DNA from: Acidimicrobiales bacterium
GTDB lineage: Bacteria; Actinomycetota; Acidimicrobiia; Acidimicrobiales; SZUA-35
Length of the DNA: 42,352 nucleotides
NCBI GenBank assembly: GCA_020628065.1
Contig: JAHDFR010000015.1
Location: 1-42,352, forward strand
Reading direction: 5' to 3'
The notes under the pieces were generated by a model. That model saw only the letters and a list, made by a program, of their open reading frames with translations, made no database searches and was not told the DNA's origin. The position numbers were made by a program, and so were the translations under genes. Within the stretch, counting starts at the first letter, position 1. The number at the start of each line of letters is the position of its first letter. Below are positions 1 through 8,888 of this stretch, piece after piece.

Positions 1-2249
1 CCACTTTGCTCCGCCCGTCCACCAATGACATCCAGGGCGCGCTCGTACTCCAGCAGGTCGTCCAACCGATCGACAAGGGGGATGCCGGCGTTGTCGCCAG
101 CCTGGGCGGCGTACCCGTAGTGGCTGGCCGCGACGGCAAAGGCGTTTATCTCAACAGCCTGCTGGGCCGCCGTTGTGTACCACCGATGGGCCTCGGCCCA
201 CAGACCCGCCATACGAGCGTGGTAGGCCATCCGGTCAGGACGGGACGTATCGCTCTCGCTAAGAGCTACATACGTCTGGCGATGGCTCTCCTCTACCTGC
301 CCTTCATCGAGCAGGCTAAGCACCACCCGCCGTGTTTGGTCATGAATGAACTGGTAATCACCGGTGTCGGACTCAACAACAAAGTGACGATCGACAATAA
401 CGTCGAGCGCGCTCAATGCCTCCGCTCGGCTGAGCCCGGTGATTTGCCGGACCAGACCGCCGGAGGTTCGCTCCGTTAGCACAGCCAAGCAGGCCAGAAC
501 CTGCCGGGCCACCGGAGGTAGAAGGTTCAACCGGTCGGCAATGGCACGACGGAGCGCCTCCGGGAACTCCCCCGATCCGACGTCGTCCGGCTCGCTGCCC
601 CAGTTGCCCTCCAAAAGCTCAGGATCACGCAAGGTCTCAAGGAGATAGAGGGGATTGCCTCCGGCCTGCGCCACCAACAGAGCGGCATCCACTTCGAGTA
701 GGCCCGGGCCGTCATCACTATTTCTGGTCACCAACTCGGTGGCCTCGGCGTCCGAGAGCGGGCCAAGCTTCAGGACGGTGGACACCCCCGACGCTTCAAG
801 ATCGGTGATAGCAGACCAGACGGCGGCGCTCTGCTGAGCTTCAAACCGACGGTAAGTGACACACACCAGTAGGCCGCTGGCGGCCAGCCGGGAGCTGAGC
901 GCCGACAACACCTGCATGGAGTCGCCGTCGGCCCAGTGCACGTCCTCGAAGACCATAACGGTGGGTTTCGCCACCCCCTGGGTCAGTAGTATGCGCGCCA
1001 GCGCCTCGCTCATTCGAGCCGGCTCCTCCTCCGGGTGGAGAGCCTGAGAAGGCTGAGCCTGATCGATCATCCCGGCAAGACCCGGAAGAAGGTGGCTCAC
1101 CTGACGAAGCCATACAGATTCGACCGACTCCACTACGTGTTCGGCTCGCAGTCCGACCAGCACCGGCGCCAACATTTCCCGGAAGGCCTGATAGGGATCG
1201 CCGGCACTGACGGCAGTATGCGAAGACTCCAATGTGCGTACGCCAAGGAAGTCGGCACGCTCCAACATGTCGCTGATCAACCGAGACTTACCGATTCCCG
1301 GATCACCCTCGATGAGGACGCAACCTCCGCGACCTGCTGAGAGGCCGTTTAGTAGCTGACTCAACTGAGCCCGCTCCCGCTCCCGTCCAACTATCCGGGG
1401 CAGGTCTGACTGCGCCGGAGTACCGATAGGCGAACCACCACCTCGGCCTTCGGCCCTAATGGACTCGAGGAGTGCAGTGGTGTCGTCCGACGGAGGCGCA
1501 CCGAGCTCTTCATGGAGAGCAAGACGGCACCGCTCGTACTGACGCTCGACACCGGCATGATTTCCCAGAAGCCCATACAGCCTCATGGCCTGCTGATGAG
1601 ACTCTTCACGCAGGGGGTCCAGCTCAACCAGATCCGCAGCGAAACGCAGCGCCCTTTTGTAGTCCGAAACCCCTCGATACATGTCGATCAGCCGAGAAAG
1701 CGCTTCGACCTGCCTATCGCTGAGTCGTCGTCGCTCGGCCAGCATCCAATCGTCGTAGTATCCCGACAGGAAGTCTCCCGTGTATGAGGCAACCGCCGAT
1801 CCCAAACGAGCGGCGAGGGAAACATCGACACCGCGTTCAAAGGCGTCGTCGCTCACCGCATCAAGCTCGGCCTCGTACCGTTCGGAGTCAACGGCGAACT
1901 CCAGTCCGGCCTGCACGGTGACCTGAGCCCGATCGGCCAGCAACAGCTCGGGCAAACCTGACTCTTGAGTCGCCTTTCGGATCTGCCAGAGGATGTTGCT
2001 GAGCTGACGACGAGCCCGGTCCTCCGATCGGTCCGACCAGAAACGTCCGGCCAGAAGATCTCTTGTTTGGGGGCGACCTCGGCTGTGGATGAGATAGGCC
2101 AACAGCGACGTGGCCTTGCTGCCAAGTCTTGGCAGATGTGACTGGCCGACGAACAGCTCGAATCCGCCTAAAAGACGAACATCAACCTGCAAACTCGGCT
2201 GTTGGACCTCGCCGATGTCAACGTCTCCCCCGCCGCCGTCCCCCGCCAT
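1..2249 (-). CDS. BTAD/SARP-type transcriptional regulator with AAA ATPase domain, 3' end outside window
   Basis: An uninterrupted reading frame of about 749 codons runs off the window edge at position 1, so the C-terminus is missing. Residues about 18-100 look like an OmpR-like winged helix (LLGGFELF, then LAYLIHSRG). Residues about 105-260 form the helical bacterial transcriptional activator domain, with the typical stretch ELDPLREESHQQAMRLY. An AAA/NACHT-like ATPase follows, with Walker A GDPGIGKS (Lys about 321) and Walker B VMVFEDVHWAD. This order is that of large AfsR/SARP-like or LuxR-family (LAL) regulators; the missing end could hold TPR repeats or a LuxR helix-turn-helix. The ATG at 2249 lies 12 bases after the msrA stop and in the same frame, so translation is probably coupled to msrA. 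The target genes cannot be read from the sequence. Confidence 0.85.
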   Translation of the reverse strand, partial: MAGDGGGGDVDIGEVQQPSLQVDVRLLGGFELFVGQSHLPRLGSKATSLLAYLIHSRGRPQTRDLLAGRFWSDRSEDRARRQLSNILWQIRKATQESGLPELLLADRAQVTVQAGLEFAVDSERYEAELDAVSDDAFERGVDVSLAARLGSAVASYTGDFLSGYYDDWMLAERRRLSDRQVEALSRLIDMYRGVSDYKRALRFAADLVELDPLREESHQQAMRLYGLLGNHAGVERQYERCRLALHEELGAPPSDDTTALLESIRAEGRGGGSPIGTPAQSDLPRIVGRERERAQLSQLLNGLSAGRGGCVLIEGDPGIGKSRLISDMLERADFLGVRTLESSHTAVSAGDPYQAFREMLAPVLVGLRAEHVVESVESVWLRQVSHLLPGLAGMIDQAQPSQALHPEEEPARMSEALARILLTQGVAKPTVMVFEDVHWADGDSMQVLSALSSRLAASGLLVCVTYRRFEAQQSAAVWSAITDLEASGVSTVLKLGPLSDAEATELVTRNSDDGPGLLEVDAALLVAQAGGNPLYLLETLRDPELLEGNWGSEPDDVGSGEFPEALRRAIADRLNLLPPVARQVLACLAVLTERTSGGLVRQITGLSRAEALSALDVIVDRHFVVESDTGDYQFIHDQTRRVVLSLLDEGQVEESHRQTYVALSESDTSRPDRMAYHARMAGLWAEAHRWYTTAAQQAVEINAFAVAASHYGYAAQAGDNAGIPLVDRLDDLLEYERALDVIGGRAEQS

Positions 2250-2261
2250 CAACCGGGTCCG

Positions 2262-2912
2262 CTATCCGGCGTCGGAGGTGAACTCCACCTGGCAGAAGCC
2301 GTGGTTGCAGTAGCCCATCGGGTTCTTGGCCAAATACTGCTGGTGGTAGTCCTCGGCATAGTAGAACGGGCCTGCCGGGGCGATCTCAGTGGTGATCTCA
2401 CCGAAGCCGGCCGCAGCCAGGCTGGCCTGATAGGCGTCTCGACTGGCCATAGCAGCCTTCAGCTGACCCTCGTCGCTGGCATAAATCGCCGATCGGTATT
2501 GGGTTCCGATGTCGTTGCCCTGCCCCATGTACTGAGTCGGGTCATGATTTTCCCAAAAGATCTTGAACAAGATCGACAGATCGACTTCAGCTGGATCGTA
2601 GACCACCAGCACCGCTTCGGTGTGTCCGGTGCGACCGGTGCAGGTCTCTTCGTAGGTGGGGTTTGGTGTGGTGCCTCCGGCGTAACCGACCGCCGTTGTG
2701 TAGACCCCCGATTGTTGCCAGAAGAATCGCTCCGCTCCCCAGAAACAACCCATTCCGAAGACAATCGAGTCATAGCGGTCATCAAAGGGGCCGGTCATCG
2801 GCGTGCCAAGCACGAGATGGGCGGGTGCTACTTCGATGGCGTCTGAGCGCCCGGGCAGCGTGTCTTCGGGGGCGGGGACCGTCAGAGTCCGTGGATCGAC
2901 TCGTCGAAACAT
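2262..2912 (-). CDS. msrA: Peptide-methionine (S)-S-oxide reductase MsrA
   Basis: MsrA reduces the S epimer of methionine sulfoxide in proteins back to methionine, a cytoplasmic repair step after oxidative damage. The protein is 216 residues. The family signature GCFWGAE lies at residues 55-61 with catalytic Cys56. Conserved stretches [24 protein letters not shown] and AEDYHQQYL follow in the usual order. Two further cysteines in the C-terminal YCNHGFCQ stretch (about 202 and 207) fit resolving cysteines recycled by thioredoxin. The extra N-terminal 45 residues resemble the long E. coli-type form. A GGGAG ribosome site lies 11 bases before the ATG. The gene precedes the BTAD regulator by 12 bases, suggesting one transcript. 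Confidence 0.97.
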   Translation of the reverse strand: MFRRVDPRTLTVPAPEDTLPGRSDAIEVAPAHLVLGTPMTGPFDDRYDSIVFGMGCFWGAERFFWQQSGVYTTAVGYAGGTTPNPTYEETCTGRTGHTEAVLVVYDPAEVDLSILFKIFWENHDPTQYMGQGNDIGTQYRSAIYASDEGQLKAAMASRDAYQASLAAAGFGEITTEIAPAGPFYYAEDYHQQYLAKNPMGYCNHGFCQVEFTSDAG

Positions 2913-3249
2913 CTGAGATGCAACTCCCTGTGCAGAGTGGTGAGGGGCTCTAAGAGAAGCCGGGCGCCTCTCCGGGAGCTGCGCCTACCTCTCTCCTACC
3001 AGCGTAGTGGGCCGTCAGGTGGGGAATCGACTCGAACCGTGGTGAGTGCGGAAATGACCTGCCGGAAAAAAAGATGGCCCGACCGCTGCTTGAATAACCT
3101 TCCGCCGCGAAGAACCCAAGCAATCGATCGGACCTTACTTTGTATGGTAGCACCATCAATGTCCATGCTGAAAGGCATATGTCTTTCAGCTTTGTAACAA
3201 TCGGACGAATGTGAGCAGCTGATGCCCCTCGGCGACCGACGTGTGCTAC
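2913..3249. other. Intergenic region between msrA and the UPF0182 gene
   Basis: This stretch separates the start of msrA from the end of the UPF0182 gene; both genes read leftward. Short open frames exist on both strands but none has recognisable protein character or a good ribosome site. It should contain the msrA promoter. The only clear structure is the hairpin at 3167-3190, listed separately. Confidence 0.5.
3167..3190 (-). terminator. Perfect 8-bp hairpin downstream of the UPF0182 gene
   Basis: GCTGAAAG and CTTTCAGC form a perfect 8-bp stem around an 8-base loop, about 60 bases past the UPF0182 stop codon. It is a plausible 3' end for that transcript. On the minus strand no run of T follows, so intrinsic termination is uncertain. 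On the plus strand a short TTT follows. Confidence 0.4.
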
Positions 3250-6150
3250 CTACGTGTCGTCGTTCGTAGCTTCTTGACTCTGCGCTGTGCCGCCCAATAG
3301 GGCTCCAGCCTGATCCAACGCTCGCTGAGCAAAGCCTCTGAGGCGGGCCGCTTCCTCAGGGTTGGATGCCTCGGCCTGCTCCGCCCGTTCCAGGAACTCG
3401 TTGGCAGCGATGATCAGGTCGACTACCGACTCGCCTGACGGGTCATAGCCGTCGTCGGCGCTACCACCGTCGACTTCGCCGTCATCGCCGGTAGTGGCAG
3501 TGGGCACGCCACTGGACGAAACAACACCGGCCAGCGCTTCCTCCACCGTATTGGCCATCGAAATTCGTGTGCCGTTGACGGCAACAATCCGCTGGAGCTC
3601 AGGGACCGAGGTGGCGCTGTTCGACTCCACGTACACCGGCCGGATGAAGACAATGGTGTCGTCAACCAGGACAATGCTCATCTCACCGAATCGCACCCGA
3701 GCGCCGGCTTTATCCCTGATGAAGTCCGTAAGATCTTCGCTCTGACGGATCTCGGCGTGAACCAGGTCTGGAGCGTTGATCTCACCCGACGGCACGTCGA
3801 GCAGTACAAGCTCTCCGTAGTTGTCGGGATCTGAACGGGCCATCATGATGCCGGTCAGCTCGGGACGGGCGGTCGTACTACCAGAAGCTCCGCCCCGAGG
3901 CACGAAGGCCCGCTGAAGGACGTATTCGGCCTGCTCCTCGCCCGGCAGTCGCGCCATCAGGTACTGCGGATTCATCGGGATGGAAACCGTGTTGTCGCCC
4001 TCTTCGGTCTGAGCCTCGATCCGGGGCTGTGATGCGATCGACCAGGCGACGTCCTGCTGGATGAAATCGCGGGCGTCCGATACCACATAGTCGGACCACA
4101 TATCGGTTTGCACGGTAAAGAGCTCTTCCGGGTACTTGAAGTGCTGGCGAATCTCATCGGGCACATCAGCTTCGTCGGAGAACAACGACGGGAACGCTTC
4201 CTGCCATGCGGCGATGATTGGATCCTCATCGTCGACAACGAACATCTGCACCGTGCCGTCGTAAGCGTCGACGACAACCTTCACCGAGTTCCGGATGTAG
4301 TTGAAGCCGCCGGCCAGGCTTGATCCAAGCTCAACCTGGGTGGAGACGGTCTGCGAATACGGGAACTCGTTGGTGGTGGTGTAGCCGTTCATCACCCAGA
4401 AGATTCGACCTTCAGCGATAACCGGGTACGGATCTCGATCGAATCGGAGGAACGGGGCCATCGTCTGCACCCGGTCGACGACGTCACGGTTGTAAATGAC
4501 CTTCGAGCGGTCCGTGATGTTGCGGGAGATCAGCGGATCCAGCTGCCGGAATCGCAAAGCAAAGGCAATCCGCCGGCCAATCGACCCTATGCCTACGCCT
4601 GCTTCACCGTCGTAGCTGAACAACTCCGACGTTGTCCGATCCTGGAAGTCGACTTCTTCACGGTCGGCACCGACAATGGCGTAGCCACCGAAGTTCTCGC
4701 CGATGTAAACCCGAGGCTGCTCCAGCGGAACCGGGAACATCTCGTCCTGTTGAATCTCGCCCAGGCCGCTGATGAGGAAATTGAGAGCCCGGGAATCACC
4801 TGATGAGGCTGCTGTCGCCTCGTCGTATCCGGCCACCACGGCGGCTCCGTAGCCGTGGGTGAAGATGACGTGTTGGCTCTCCCACGTTGTCCCAACCTCG
4901 TTGACGTTCAAACCTCTGGCTGACAGAACAACCGGGCGAAGCTCACCGTTGATCATGTACCGATCAACATCCAGGGGGGCGGAGAACTGGTAGATCTGGC
5001 GATCGGCCTCGATGCGGGTCACCTCGTCGAAGGCCAGCAACGGGTCGACCACCGGCACGTTCTGCAATACGTCGGCGTTGGCCTCCACGTCAGCGGTGGT
5101 CAGACCGGCGCTGTAGTCCAGAGGCTCCCGCTTCAGCCGTCCCTCGTCAAGACCGTAGGCGAAGCGGGTGGCTTCGATGTTGCGGCTGACGAAATCGACT
5201 TCGCGCTGCGACTGCACCGGCTCAACGCGAAGACGCTGATACGCCAGCGGGAAAGCATTTCCGATAATGAAGTGGCTGGCCAACCAAACGGCGACCGCCA
5301 CGGCCGGAAGCCCCCACCCGGGCCGGAAAATGTTGTAGAGGAACAGCACGCCGCAGAACAACGAAATCAACGCCAGCAAATTGAACGCCGGTTCACGGAT
5401 GAGAACGTCCGTGGCCAACGCCCCGTCGAAGTTGCCCGTCTTGGAGTTGACCAACTGCAACCGATCAAACCAGTAGGCGACGGCTCGCAGGACGGCCAGT
5501 GCCGCCAGCAGCAGCGAAACGTGAATCTTGATGCCCCGGCTCACGCGGTGATCACCGATGGATGGACGGATACCACCGTTGAGGTAGTGGGCGACCAGAA
5601 CGACGATCAGCGTGAGTACCAGCGTGGCAAACAGCCAGTCGACCACAAACGACCACATGGGGAGTCGAAATACGTAGAAGCCGACGTCTCGACCGAAAAG
5701 GGCGTCGTTGACGCCGAAGTCCTGCCCGTTGCGGAACAAAACCCACGTTCGCCACTGGGCCGACGTGTTGGCACCCGCGACCAGAGCGAAGAAGGCGGCA
5801 AGAGCCAACCGGACCTTGCCGGCGTTGCGGCCGACCATGGCGTGATACCGCTCGACCAGCTCCTCCTCGGCTGACACTGGCCGTTGAGCCGGTTTGAGGC
5901 GGTCGGCCAAGAACAGATTGCCCCAGAAAATCGCGAAGAACGCCAGACCGAAGATCACTGCCAGCAGCCATTGGGTGCCGACCCTCGTCAACCAGGCCGA
6001 ACCAACGTCGAGCTGCTGGAACCAGAGCCAGTCGGTATAGACGCTGGCGATTCCGTTGGCCGAAAGGAACAGGACAAAGAAGATTCCGGCTACGACCAGC
6101 GAGATGATCCGAAGCCGCGACGTTCCCGGCCGATCACGTAAGGTGCGCAT
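3250..6150 (-). CDS. UPF0182 family membrane protein
   Basis: The protein is 966 residues, close to the usual size of UPF0182 proteins. The first 300 residues hold about seven hydrophobic segments, for example IISLVVAGIFFVLFL, WLLAVIFGLAFFAIFW and VVDWLFATLVLTLIVVLVA. They are followed by a large, probably extracytoplasmic, domain of about 570 residues with family-like stretches such as NYIRNSVKVVVDAYDG and PYPVIAEGRIFWVMNGYT. The last 90 residues are acidic and Ala/Glu-rich, probably a flexible tail with a short helix. The biochemical function of the family is unknown. A TACGAT box lies 8 bases before the ATG, so the mRNA may be leaderless. In mycobacteria a UPF0182 gene lies beside a PDZ-Lon gene, and both are present here. 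Confidence 0.93.
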   Translation of the reverse strand: MRTLRDRPGTSRLRIISLVVAGIFFVLFLSANGIASVYTDWLWFQQLDVGSAWLTRVGTQWLLAVIFGLAFFAIFWGNLFLADRLKPAQRPVSAEEELVERYHAMVGRNAGKVRLALAAFFALVAGANTSAQWRTWVLFRNGQDFGVNDALFGRDVGFYVFRLPMWSFVVDWLFATLVLTLIVVLVAHYLNGGIRPSIGDHRVSRGIKIHVSLLLAALAVLRAVAYWFDRLQLVNSKTGNFDGALATDVLIREPAFNLLALISLFCGVLFLYNIFRPGWGLPAVAVAVWLASHFIIGNAFPLAYQRLRVEPVQSQREVDFVSRNIEATRFAYGLDEGRLKREPLDYSAGLTTADVEANADVLQNVPVVDPLLAFDEVTRIEADRQIYQFSAPLDVDRYMINGELRPVVLSARGLNVNEVGTTWESQHVIFTHGYGAAVVAGYDEATAASSGDSRALNFLISGLGEIQQDEMFPVPLEQPRVYIGENFGGYAIVGADREEVDFQDRTTSELFSYDGEAGVGIGSIGRRIAFALRFRQLDPLISRNITDRSKVIYNRDVVDRVQTMAPFLRFDRDPYPVIAEGRIFWVMNGYTTTNEFPYSQTVSTQVELGSSLAGGFNYIRNSVKVVVDAYDGTVQMFVVDDEDPIIAAWQEAFPSLFSDEADVPDEIRQHFKYPEELFTVQTDMWSDYVVSDARDFIQQDVAWSIASQPRIEAQTEEGDNTVSIPMNPQYLMARLPGEEQAEYVLQRAFVPRGGASGSTTARPELTGIMMARSDPDNYGELVLLDVPSGEINAPDLVHAEIRQSEDLTDFIRDKAGARVRFGEMSIVLVDDTIVFIRPVYVESNSATSVPELQRIVAVNGTRISMANTVEEALAGVVSSSGVPTATTGDDGEVDGGSADDGYDPSGESVVDLIIAANEFLERAEQAEASNPEEAARLRGFAQRALDQAGALLGGTAQSQEATNDDT

Positions 6151-6158
6151 TACTCAAG

Positions 6159-6164
6159 ATCGTA
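6159..6164 (-). promoter_or_regulatory. -10-like TACGAT, probable leaderless start of the UPF0182 gene
   Basis: TACGAT (TANNNT class) ends 8 bases before the ATG at 6150, and no Shine-Dalgarno sequence is seen. No convincing -35 box is visible, which is common in actinobacteria. Confidence 0.45.
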
Positions 6165-6289
6165 GTGCTCTAGGCCTACAGCCCGGTCCCACCGACCGAA
6201 AAAGGTCTCGAAAAGACACCGTGATAAACGCCACCTAAAGAAGGAACCCGCACAGGTCCGATGAGGCCTTGGCCGAAGAGCCATGTGAT

Positions 6290-6325
6290 GCCTAGGACGT
6301 GCGCCTACCAGCGCAGGTCCTAGGC
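6290..6325 (-). terminator. Long hairpin over the stop codon of the DivIVA-like gene
   Basis: Two 15-base arms, GCCTAGGACGTGCGC and GCGCAGGTCCTAGGC, pair with a single mismatch around a 6-base loop. The right arm covers the TAG stop codon (6322-6320) of the DivIVA-like gene. No T run follows on the minus strand. It may end transcription by a U-tract-independent route or protect the mRNA 3' end; either role is inference. Confidence 0.5.
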
Positions 6326-8785
6326 GGAAATGACCAGGCAGCGACAGCTTGGCACCGCCAGTGGACGAGCGTGTCCGCTGGGGAAGGCATCGCCCTTCAC
6401 CAAGCCTTGGCGGTCGGCGTTGATTTCACACGCCGGATCCGGATCGAAACGGGGATCCAGCAACCAGGAAACTTCCGCTCCATCGCCGATGGCGGCGAAC
6501 ACGCCTATGGCGAACGCTTCGTACATCGAGTCTTCAACCAGATCTATCAGGCTGCCGTTGCGAAAGTCCCGGTAGACCGACCGGATGGGGTCCAAAATGG
6601 CCTCCCGGTCATCGGTTTCGTCCTCTTCGATCAGCTGAATCACCGGGATGCGGAGCCGATCAACGATGTAGCGGGCAACAGCTTGCTCAAGACGTTCGAG
6701 CGGCTCGGGTGTATCGGGAACCTTCCCGCCGACACGAGCTCCTGCCAAACCAACCGGCAAGAGACCCCGATGCACGGGAACCAGATACCGCTCGAGTTGC
6801 TGGTTGAGCGGAGCCAGCTCATCAACCTTCAGCCGGCCCTTGCCTCCTCGGATCCGGTCGAGGACGTCACTCTGATCATCGTTGACCACCCTGCGCATGG
6901 CCCGCTGGGTGTCATCCAGCCCCTTGAGCGCCTTGTCTCTGGCGATGAGCGGCGAAGCCAATTTGCCTCGGAAGTCGGAACCTTCGATTCGGAGATCGCC
7001 TCGGTTGACGTCGTGATCCGAGCCACGAACCGCAGTTCGACTCCGCGATTCGACGGTGGTGATGATATTGGACAGCTCCTGTTCGGGCTCTTTGCGACGC
7101 TGCTCAGCGGCCAGGTCGATATCGGCCTCGGACAGTTCGATAGTGGTGAAACCTTCGATCAAGCCGGTGGCGATGCGCTGTTTCTCGGCATCGGCCTCGA
7201 CGGTTGTGTCGGTTTCCTCAGCCTCCGCCTCGGTCCCGGCAGAGTCGCCGGGTACAGAATCACCGTCTACAGAATCACCGTCTACAGCGTCAACGTGCTC
7301 AGGAGCACCGTCGGGAGCTTCCACGTCGGCGGTATTGGGCTTGCTTTCGGTCCCAGTCTCCTGGGCGGGGCCATCGGTTTCAGGCACCGAGTCGTCCGTG
7401 TGGATGTCTGACTCCACAACGTCCTGCGGCCGTTCGGCCAACGCTGTTGCCGTGGCTGTCTGGGCACTGGCCGCGGTGTCATCGGCGGCTGGTCGGGTAC
7501 CGCCACCCGGCTGGCCCTTGGCCTTGCTCTTGGGCGACTTGGCTCCGGTCGTCTTGGACCGGTTGGTCCGCTTTTTGCTCGCTCTCGAAGTCCCTTGGTT
7601 ACTCTTTGAGCCTTCAGCCGAGCGATCGGCCCGGTGGGATGCGTCGTCACCGGTCGATTCCGAGTCCGTCAGATCAATGACGGTCTGCTCGGCGACGGCA
7701 TTCGTGTCAGCCGATGCCTCGCCGGCCTCTGTGTTGTTTGTGCTGTCTGTCTTGCCTGTTGTCGGGGCCTCGGCATTGTCTCCAGCCTTGCCGACGATGG
7801 CGTCAGAATCTTCGGGCGGGAGGCCCAGGCGTGAGTCGAGTTCGGCCGCCAATTTGGCTACCTCGTCATCGACGCTGGCGTCGAGGCCGGCGACATCCGG
7901 GGCATCGGGGTGACCTGTCTTCCGGCCTTCCGGCCTTGTTGTGATCTCCTCGAGACGCTCGGACATTTCGTCAATCTCGGATCGGGCGACCCGCAGTGCC
8001 ATGGCCAACCGATCACGAGTGGCCGCCATCTCTTCCAGATCGGTCTGTGACTTTGTCCGCTCGACAACCAGTTCGGAAAGGATCTGCTGCCGGATCGCTT
8101 CAGCGTCAGCCACGATTTGTTCGGCTCTTGACTGGGCTTCCCGTTCCGACTCCTCGGCCGAGAACTCGGCGTCGGAAAGGATTTTGCTCGACTCTTCGAG
8201 CACCATTTGCCGATGTTCATCGGCGTCGTCTCGAACCTGCTGGGCCGACTCCTCGGCCTCGGCCGTGACCCGGGCAACCAGATCCTCAACTTCGGCCTGC
8301 TTGTCTGTCAGGTAGGTGCGGGCCTCTTTGCGAGCAGCGCTCAGCTCCTCTTCAGCCGACTCCAGCTTCTCGGCGGCGTCGGCCTCGGAGCGTTTGATGA
8401 TGTCGGCGGCCGCTGATCTGGCCGATTCAAGCACCCGTGCCGTTTCCTGTCCGAGCAGCTCAATGGCCCGGTGCTCGTCAATCTCGCCCGGGTCGCTCGG
8501 CGTTTCAACGTCTTCACCGGAGACGGTCCGCTGGACCGATTCAAGCTCTAGCTCCCTCAGCTCCCGACGAAGCGTCTCGTTTTCCTCTTCGAGTTCCTCG
8601 ATGCGATCCTGCGTCGTTGTCCTGGCCAGGATGGCCAGGCCATCGTCTCCGGTCTCTTCCAGTATGGTCGCCAGACGGCTCAAGTATGAGCGGACGGCAT
8701 CTGGGTCAAAGCCCCGGAAGGCTGTAGGAAATTCGGCGGAAGCAATCTTCTTCGGAGCGAACTCGTCGTCACTCATCGTTGCCAT
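6320..8785 (-). CDS. DivIVA-domain coiled-coil protein with a C-terminal phage Mu F-like motif
   Basis: The protein is 821 residues from the ATG at 8785 (a second ATG lies at 8776). The N-terminus (FPTAFRGFDPDAVRSYLSRL) matches the DivIVA/Wag31 membrane-binding head used at cell poles and septa. Long coiled coils follow at about 40-75 and 100-300. Residues about 310-560 are acidic and low-complexity with one basic patch (KKRTNRSKTTGAKSPKSKAK) and a VDGDS repeat. The last 230 residues are folded-looking and end with DPACEIN, then FPSGHARPLAVPSCRCLVI. That spacing resembles the C-terminus of Mu gpF/SPP1 gp7 head-morphogenesis domains (CxxC/N, GH, P, CRC). Cys786, Cys814 and Cys816 are the only cysteines and with His805 could bind a metal. 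A role in polar growth or division is inferred from the head domain; the role of the tail is unknown. Confidence 0.85.
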   Translation of the reverse strand: MATMSDDEFAPKKIASAEFPTAFRGFDPDAVRSYLSRLATILEETGDDGLAILARTTTQDRIEELEEENETLRRELRELELESVQRTVSGEDVETPSDPGEIDEHRAIELLGQETARVLESARSAAADIIKRSEADAAEKLESAEEELSAARKEARTYLTDKQAEVEDLVARVTAEAEESAQQVRDDADEHRQMVLEESSKILSDAEFSAEESEREAQSRAEQIVADAEAIRQQILSELVVERTKSQTDLEEMAATRDRLAMALRVARSEIDEMSERLEEITTRPEGRKTGHPDAPDVAGLDASVDDEVAKLAAELDSRLGLPPEDSDAIVGKAGDNAEAPTTGKTDSTNNTEAGEASADTNAVAEQTVIDLTDSESTGDDASHRADRSAEGSKSNQGTSRASKKRTNRSKTTGAKSPKSKAKGQPGGGTRPAADDTAASAQTATATALAERPQDVVESDIHTDDSVPETDGPAQETGTESKPNTADVEAPDGAPEHVDAVDGDSVDGDSVPGDSAGTEAEAEETDTTVEADAEKQRIATGLIEGFTTIELSEADIDLAAEQRRKEPEQELSNIITTVESRSRTAVRGSDHDVNRGDLRIEGSDFRGKLASPLIARDKALKGLDDTQRAMRRVVNDDQSDVLDRIRGGKGRLKVDELAPLNQQLERYLVPVHRGLLPVGLAGARVGGKVPDTPEPLERLEQAVARYIVDRLRIPVIQLIEEDETDDREAILDPIRSVYRDFRNGSLIDLVEDSMYEAFAIGVFAAIGDGAEVSWLLDPRFDPDPACEINADRQGLVKGDAFPSGHARPLAVPSCRCLVISA
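7253..7287 (-). repeat. 15-bp tandem repeat inside the DivIVA-like gene
   Basis: The 15-bp unit TACAGAATCACCGTC occurs twice head to tail (7253-7267, 7268-7282), followed by a degenerate third start. On the coding strand it encodes the repeated pentapeptide VDGDS in the acidic linker. In-frame expansion or contraction would only change linker length. Confidence 0.75.
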
Positions 8786-8794
8786 ACAACGATG
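8774..8794. promoter_or_regulatory. 8-bp perfect inverted repeat at the DivIVA-like gene start
   Basis: CATCGTTG, a 5-base spacer, then CAACGATG form a perfect inverted repeat. It spans the proposed start codon at 8785 and touches the -10-like box. If the mRNA is leaderless, only one arm would be transcribed, so a DNA operator is more likely than an RNA hairpin. Confidence 0.4.
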
Positions 8795-8797
8795 GTA
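8792..8797 (-). promoter_or_regulatory. -10-like TACCAT, probable leaderless start of the DivIVA-like gene
   Basis: TACCAT lies 6 bases before the ATG at 8785 and no Shine-Dalgarno sequence is seen. The identical hexamer stands at the same distance before the zincin gene at 14933 and 9 bases before the MFS gene at 17715. Confidence 0.45.
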
Positions 8798-8888
8798 GGA
8801 CCCCGGCAACCTCTGATGCTGGATGCCCTGGATGAGGATTCTCCCTCACTGTCGGCATTTGTTGCCACCACTTGCTGGAATGGTGTCG

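Noticed and set aside
1-2249. Frameshifted pseudogene, suggested by only short complete frames in this part
   Set aside because: The minus-strand frame is continuous from 2249 to position 1; it looks broken only because its stop codon lies outside the window.
3005-3045. tRNA-like T-arm sequence on the minus strand (GGTTCGAGTCGATTCC)
   Set aside because: The flanking bases do not pair into a T stem and no acceptor, D or anticodon arms can be built.
6299-7411. Plus-strand open frame of 370 codons opposite the DivIVA-like gene
   Set aside because: The minus-strand protein has domain structure and a sensible start; the plus frame has none.
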